DNA of 64,000 nt from Leishmania infantum JPCM5 (taxonomy: Eukaryota > Euglenozoa > Kinetoplastea > Trypanosomatida > Trypanosomatidae), in assembly GCF_000002875.2 (NCBI RefSeq), contig NC_009277.2:64501-128500 (forward strand), in the 5' to 3' direction. Both the position numbers and the translations under genes were made by a program. The notes beneath the pieces are model-generated. The model was not told where the DNA came from. It searched no databases and saw nothing but the letters and a program-made list of their open reading frames with translations. Below are positions 58,021 through 64,000 of the stretch, in pieces (the first letter of the stretch is position 1; every line of letters begins with the position of its first letter).

Positions 58021-61000
58021 CTTTGCCTCTTCTTCACAGAATGCGGTAGCTACTGAAGGGAAAAAAGTGGGAGGCGAGCAAAAGTAAAGGAAGTGGAATG
58101 TTGGCAAAAAAGTTTGATGAAAGGCAGTGCGGAAAAAAAACGCCCACGTTCGCCGAGATTAAATGCGTATCGCTCCCGTGGCGAGTTAGGCAGGACGCTT
58201 CGTTTCTAAACTCAGAACTTTGTTCCTAGTTTGGCTGGCACTCCACTGTGGTACCACGGTCTTTTGAGAAACGGGCAGGAAACGATCTCCTAGAAACCAC
58301 TCGATAGTCGTGGTCGCAGCTGCTATGGAAAAATAAAAATCTGGTTTTTGACAAAGATATTCAAAAACTCACGAGACAGCATGAATAGTGGGCAGAAGTG
58401 AACCGTAAGAACAGAATGCGGCTCTTTGCCGACGCGTCCTTTAATGCTAGGCCTCTTGGTTGCTGACCTGCTCCAGTTTCGAACCATTTGCCGCAGTTTC
58501 CTTGCAGCGTCGAAACTATAAAGTTTCGCAGTTTGTGTTACTCATATTCACGGACCCTGTGTGTCTCTTGCTTGAAGCTCTGCGCTGATGCTGCGGCAAA
58601 AAGCTTTATTCGCGTATGTGGGGCTGCCATGGTTGCGCATGTTCCGCCAAACCACAATGATCACTTCCACCAACTCTTTTCATACTTCTGCCCCCCCTTT
58701 CCGCACAGCGCCATTGGCAACCCCAAAGCCCCAACATGGCCCAGCCCCAATGCCGTCACCAGCACAGTAAAAAAGCGCAACCAGCATGACCACAGAGAGA
58801 GATGCAGCTCACGGCACTTTTCTTTCGAAGCACTTAGATGTGTAGCACATTCGACACCCTTCCACCAACCAAGCCGAAAACGAAATAAGAGTATTGCCCA
58901 AAAGCAAAAGCGCCCCACCTTCCTAGACATAAAGCTGGGAGCAAAACTGCCAGAACGCGCGTGAACGAGCGCGTGCCTGGAATTAGCCTTCACAGAAATT
59001 CAGCTATTCCCCCTGACCCGCCCAAGCCACCACCATTTTGCAAGCCAATACCCACAAACACAATCGCAAAGCCCCGCGAAGACCCAGCGGCCCACCCAGC
59101 CCTTACGGAAAGCATGGGCTCATTAAATCGAAAGAGTATCCAGAGGGAACACCCGAGCGCCCCGCCCCCGGCGCCCGCGGCCGCAGGAAAAAAACCCAAC
59201 CCCACGCAGCGTTCTTGTTTCCGGAGAAAAAAGAAGGCCGCGCACAAACGCACTGCGAGCACACCGCGGTTGAACCTCAAATCAAAAAAAGAGGTCATCC
59301 CCCATGTACAATTCAAGAAACCACGGCGGCACATGCCGCACAAGCGCACCCCCGCACCAGCGCCTTTTAAAGGCATGAAAGGACACTTTTTATTTTGCAG
59401 CCTTACCCCTTCTTTAAATTCCCTTTAACCACTGTTGCGCATCCTCTGCCACCCCCCATTCCACCCACGGGCGAACCACCGGCAGCCCCAGAACGCACTG
59501 CAGCCAAATCGGGGACGATTGCAACAGCAAAAAGACAACAGGGACACGCATTAGGCAAACACCGAAAACCCCCGAGCAAAGAAAGAAGCCGCCAAGCAGA
59601 GCCACAGGGGTTGCGCCATTGGGCCGTGGGGCTTTTGCCTGCCCTGAAACCGTTCCCCCAGACCAAGACCACCTTTGCCGAACAAGAACGCGCTAAGTTC
59701 ACCCCCCTCCTTAAGAGTTCCCCGGCCGCCCGGGGCTTTTATTTTTCGCCCACCGCCAGCAAAAAAGACAAGCCGGTTTTGAAGCGGGCCGAAGCATCAG
59801 CAGGCCACAAGTAAATCTTGATTTTTTGTGTACGATACACCATAAAAAAAAACTGAGCGGGGCATGCCGTAACCTTTTTTCTCTCCACATACACGCTTTT
59901 TCCCCGAACCCCACCCCCTCGCAATTTGCCCCCCCCCTGGCAACTACGAACGCACCGGGCGCCCCACACAGCGTTTCATCCACTCAACTGTCGTGGCCCC
60001 CTTTCTTTCAAGCCAGCAACTCTTACACGCTCCTTCAAATTATCTATGACATACGTCTTCAAGAAAAAGATGAAAGCGCACATGACGCCGTTCAATGGCA
60101 AGCCTGCTCGAGAAGAATCCGTGGCAGCGGCTGCCTCGCCAAACGGTCCTGCAAACCCCCCAAAAAAGCAAGCCGGGCCGCCCAAACGCCCGGGCTTTAT
60201 TGTGGGAAAAAAATATAAGCAGAGAACCGCTATGTGCAACTGATGGAAGAACATTCAGCGCCGCGAGTGGCGGGATGCCGTGCTTTCCTGCGCGCACGAA
60301 AACAGCCCGCGCAAAAGCCGTTTGGGGGAAGGGCATGGCAGGGGGCCGGCTGACGAGGCTGCGTTTATACTTTGGAGGGGCGCACACCACCTCTTCAAAA
60401 CAATGTGCACAAGGAGAGGCTATCTTGCAAGAAAAAGCGCTTTCCATGTCGTTCTTCTGTGGAAATAGGGTTTTGCATTGGTGCCATCACCCTGCCGCAG
60501 ACCCTTCTCACCAATAACCCCGCCAGGGGTTTTGCGTGGTGGAACCGAAATGCGTCCTTTAGAATGACCCCTGCTAATCATCAGCCGCTGAAACGCACAT
60601 CAACAGCCCTCTGGCCACCCCTGCCCCACAAAGCCGTATAATGAAAAAGTCGGCCCACAACAGCCAGATGTCGTATGCGTTGCGTGACCCAGGGATGTGG
60701 TTTTGCGGTGGCTAAAAGGTGCTCGGCGCGCCTGGTTTTCCCGATTAGAAAGCCATGGGGGCCCTTCGCCGTTCAAAAAATGAAGAAAGGTTTGGAGCAG
60801 ATCCCCCGTTCACACCATGCTTCAACAAGCGCGCGGGCTTGACCTAGCCCAGCGGCGGGTTCGGCGGGGCGACCGCAATACAGGGGACGGGGACTGGCTA
60901 ACCAAAGCTTGCCCACGCCATTCGCGGCACCCGAATGCCCCCAATGCCGAAAAAAAAGCCGCGGGGAGAGGCGCCATATCCCCCCCCCCCTGCGGCGACC

Positions 61001-64000
61001 GCCGGTAAGACCAGATCCCAAACTGACGTTCGGCTCTATCGTGCGGGTGCTCATGTTTGAGAACCTCGTTGTTGCCTCGCGGCGCGCCGCCGGCGCTGCC
61101 GTCGTGCGCCTTTGCGACGAAAGTGGCAGCGAGAGGGTCACCGTATGGGCGCCGTTTTCTTTCCAACATTATTACGCATTCATTGAATGCGTGGGTCTCT
61201 CCCCACCCCTGGGTGGGGGGTGGCCGAGCATGAGTTTGAAGAACCCGGCATCATTTTAGCGCGCGCGCAAAGAAACGAGCCACAATTTCAGCCCCCTTCC
61301 CCCCACAAAATTATCAGCACATGGGGGCCTGGCGCGGCAAAGGAAAGAATGAAATCCGCCCACGCTTGTGAATTTCTGCGCTGGCTGCTTTTATAAATTG
61401 AATCGCTTGATCCAGAGACAAGCCCGGGAAAACCACAGGCGTTTATTGCTGAGCCACCGGCGCCGCTGATGTATTTTGGCACGCTCTACGGCCGCCTTGC
61501 GGCTACGCTGGCCGATGAAGTGGCGGGGTCGGCGCCCCACTCAGCCCAACGGACGAAGAACAGCGGCAAGGCCACGGAAGCCCTTTCCGCCGGTTCCAAC
61601 GGGCGCCAAGCCCCCTTTCCCCCCGCCAGCCGGCCGGGTGGCGCGGCGCGCCTAAGAGTATTTGTGTGGCCGGGGGTCGGGTTTGTGATGTGGTGGGGGG
61701 GCGGCTGGTTCTGCCTTTGGCCCCCCCCCGCGCGAACAAAAGAGGGAAAGAGGCACACCGAATATCCAAGATCACGAAAGCTGAGAAAAACTAGCTTGGC
61801 GGGCTTCCTGGGGAATTTCCCCGAAGCTTTCGGTATGCCAAGCTTTTTGCGCGCTCCTGGCCTGGGGGGTGGCTTGTGCGCGGGGGCGCCGGGGCGGTTG
61901 GGACCACGGGGCTGGCTGGCCAGATCAAAAAAAAAGACGGGGGGGGGCCGGCGCGTCTTTTCGCGGGCTGTAAAAAAATCCTGCGTGGCGCTGCGGGGTT
62001 GACTGGGTTGTGGCCGCCGGACCCCGCAAGCAACAAATCGAGCCACCGTGCCCCACTTTCGAAAATGAAAAAAAAAAGCCCATCCGCGCTTTAGAAATAA
62101 AATCGGGTGAAGCACAAGACGGCAAGGATATGGGAAAAAATATTTTGATAAGAGTGGGGCTTGGCGTGGTGACGGCGCGCTGTTCGCCGATAACTTGCGC
62201 CCCCGCCGCCGCGGCGGGCTTATGCCGGCGCCAGGGCTTTCCACGCGGCAAAAAAAAAACCTGGCTTCGGTGTCCCTAGGGCCGCGGGAAAGGGCGGGTT
62301 TGAACTCGCGCCAAAGGGCGCAACCATTCGTGATCCTTCCGTTCGGCACGGCGCGCAATGAACATGTTTGCGGTGGAAAAAAGTGGTGTGGGTGGGAAAA
62401 AGGCCTTTTGGCTAGGCCTATGCGCTTTTTTCCCGAAAAGTTTACTTATAGCCAAACCTGTGGGGCAGAGAAAAAAGACAGGCGGGTTTGGGAAAGTCTG
62501 GGCCGCGTTTGCGCCGAGCTTTCGGTGGCTATAATCACGCTTCTTTCCATGCCTCTGTGAAAAAGCTGGTCCTTTTTTTTTGTGGAAGCAGGGTTCTTTC
62601 TCGGTTTTTTGTTGGCATGAGCCGGCCGCTGAAAGAGTCAGTGCAAACCAAAAAGCCACGGCGCCGCATCTGCGCCGCTTTAAAATTTGTGCCGGCGTGT
62701 TCTTCTTTCATGTTCTGTGGCCTTCTTTATTTTCGCAATGGTTGGCGCGTCTTTCTGGCTCTGGGCGTTTCTTGGCTGGGTGAATTTAAAAAAGAGGGGC
62801 GAGAGCCGTGAGTTTTCACGTTTTGCAGTGGCTTTTTAAAAAATGCGTAGGGGTTCTCCAGCATGTTGTTTGTGGATTTTGCGAAGGCTGGGAAATTCTG
62901 GGTTGCTTTGCGCCACCTCGGGGTAGATGAAAAATCACAGAAATTTCACACCACGGGCTCGTTACCGGCGGTGGTGCGGTAAGTTTTTCCGCGCTTGGTG
63001 TAGGTTAGGGATTTGGCAAAAATTCCACAGCGGCTGCCGGAGGTTCTGCGGGGGCCGCGCTCTCTGTTCCCCTTTCGTGGCCGGTTGGGGCGGGGGGTTG
63101 CATTCTGGAAACTTTGTGGGTGCTCGGGGGGGCGGTTCTCTTCGTGTTTGGGTTGGGTGGGTTGGGCTTGTCGTGTGGCCTTGCGTCTTCGGCGGCCGCG
63201 CGCCGCGCCGCCGCCGGCGCCAGCAGCGGGGCCCCCTTCGTTACGCACGATGGTGAAGAAATGGGGGCGGGGGAGGGCAGCACACTTCTGCTGATCAAAA
63301 GGGTGTGCGCGCTGCGGGTGGCGTGGCGGCCGGCGTAAAATGGGTCTTTTGCAAGCGGCCACCGGTGAAGGATTTCGTGAAAATGGATGGTAGTGAGGGT
63401 GTGTTTGAAAAGCGGTAGGTTTCTTCGAGGGGATGGGGCGTCTTGGGGGCTTGTTTGGCGGTGGTATTTACCTTCTCGGCGTTTAAATGCAGCTTCGGGC
63501 GATGGGGAAGGGGGGGCGGCGGCGTGGGCCTTCTGTGGGTAAGGCGGTGTCGAGCACTACGGGCAGCTGTTGCCGTACGTGCTGTTAGTGCTCATTTTAG
63601 TCGCCCTTTTGTGCGCGGCTGCGCATGACGGAAACAACCTGGAACTTTTCATGCTGCGTTCTGAGCTGTTCCGCGGTGCTGCTACTAGTGAAGTTTTAGT
63701 GTTGGCCATGGGTGTGGTTCTTTCTCTTCAAAGTGGGATTCGGGTTCGTGAGAAAGGGATGCGTATAGTTTAGGATGATGAAGGGGGAAGAGAGGAGCAT
63801 CGAGGAGTTATTGTTTCCTTTCGATGCGGAGCTTTCCGCTTTGCTTCGGCAGGTTTTGCTGCGCCAACTGTGAGTCACCCGAAGGGGTGTGAGCTGCTGG
63901 GGGGCTGGGCCCTGACGCGCGAGATTGATAAAGTTTGCTTGCAAACTGTGAACAGTTGAATGATCTTGCGGTTCCTTTGGCGACGGCTGACATGCGCAGG
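58021..64000. promoter_or_regulatory. Putative divergent strand-switch / transcription-start region with flipping strand bias
   Basis: No recognisable gene is found over ~6 kb. The + strand is A+C-rich on the left (59041-59100: A21 C27 G10 T2) and G+T-rich on the right (63121-63180: G29 T21 C10 A0), with a change-over near 60.3-61.5 kb. The outward-reading strand is therefore GT-rich on both sides. Homopolymer runs of 7-12 bases are frequent (C11 at 60980-60990, A9-A10 near 61926-61934 and 62068-62077, T9 near 62573-62581). GT-rich sequences promote RNA polymerase II initiation and H2A.Z deposition in African trypanosomes, and strand-switch regions are the known start sites in Leishmania. The right-hand cluster lies outside the window, so divergence is inferred. 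Confidence 0.55.
60990..62002 (+). pseudogene. Possible broken coding remnant within the strand-switch region
   Basis: Protein-like stretches run in one direction but change frame and meet a stop. The third frame reads LTFGSIVRVLMFENLVVASR and RVTVWAPFSFQHYYAFIECV up to ~61195. The second frame then continues (EHEFEEPGIILARAQRNEPQ ... SAHACEFLRWLLL), stops at TAA (61394-61396) and reads on as ESLDPETSPGKPQAFIAEPP and LMYFGTLYGRLAATLADEVA until it dissolves into G-rich low complexity. No family is recognised. It may be a decayed gene or chance open sequence in a GC-rich tract. Confidence 0.25.

Noticed and set aside
58961..59814. Two + strand frames (155 and 139 residues)
   Set aside because: They are Pro/Lys/Ala-rich and stay open only because the + strand here is almost free of T; composition explains them.
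63005..63015. Telomere repeat (ttaggg)
   Set aside because: A single gttaggg occurs, with no tandem array, so the right side is not a chromosome end.
63570..63773. Small + strand frame starting with a signal-peptide-like run
   Set aside because: It is short, with no family and no conserved pattern, in a GT-rich tract that favours Leu/Val codons. It could be the first gene of a rightward cluster but cannot be supported.
1..64000. CRISPR array, operon ribosome-binding sites or other bacterial features
   Set aside because: No spaced direct repeats or Shine-Dalgarno pattern; gene layout and families are those of a kinetoplastid eukaryote.

Overview
The window looks like a nuclear chromosome segment of a trypanosomatid in the Leishmania group (Leishmaniinae). 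The evidence is a GC-rich sequence, long intronless genes that all lie on the minus strand, 0.3-3.9 kb spacers full of (GT/CA)n and polypurine/polypyrimidine tracts, a degenerate SIDER-like retroposon, and family members typical of the group (a BT1-type transporter and an XRNA-type exonuclease). From memory, the order RNase H1, BT1 transporter, S9A peptidase, steroid dehydrogenase resembles part of Leishmania chromosome 6; I could not check this.

From left to right: a gene cut by the left edge (1-438); a protein with a C-terminal PH-like region; a 78-residue small protein; a selenocysteine tRNA preceded by a tRNA-like element; a nuclear-looking FHA protein; a calcyphosin-like EF-hand protein; a small multi-pass membrane protein; a large protein with three similar alpha/beta segments; an LZTFL1/BBS17 orthologue; an XRN-family 5'-3' exoribonuclease; an unassigned 312-residue protein; a nibrin (NBS1) candidate with FHA, two BRCTs and an AHHA motif; a small Cys-rich membrane protein; RNase H1; a MYND zinc-finger protein; a 3.9-kb spacer with the SIDER-like element; a BT1-family transporter; a long disordered protein; a B-box/coiled-coil/TPR protein; an oligopeptidase B-like peptidase; a 3-beta-hydroxysteroid dehydrogenase-like enzyme; and an unknown 451-residue protein.

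All 18 complete protein genes, the left-edge fragment and the tRNA read leftwards, so they form one directional gene cluster. Its first gene is the unknown protein whose ATG is at 58020. The 6 kb to its right hold no recognisable gene. The + strand there changes from strongly A+C-rich (58.9-60.0 kb) to strongly G+T-rich (62.7-63.6 kb), so the strand reading outwards is GT-rich on both sides. I read this as a probable divergent strand-switch and transcription-start region. The last three genes before it (51.4-58 kb), and above all their spacers, are more AT-rich and contain fewer CA/GT repeats than the rest.

The genes are not one pathway, as expected for a trypanosomatid polycistron. Several deal with nucleic acids (XRN, RNase H1, NBS1) and at least two point to the flagellum (LZTFL1 and the calcyphosin-like protein). 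Expression is presumably set after transcription by trans-splicing and 3' UTR elements, because I see no gene-specific promoters apart from the tRNA region.
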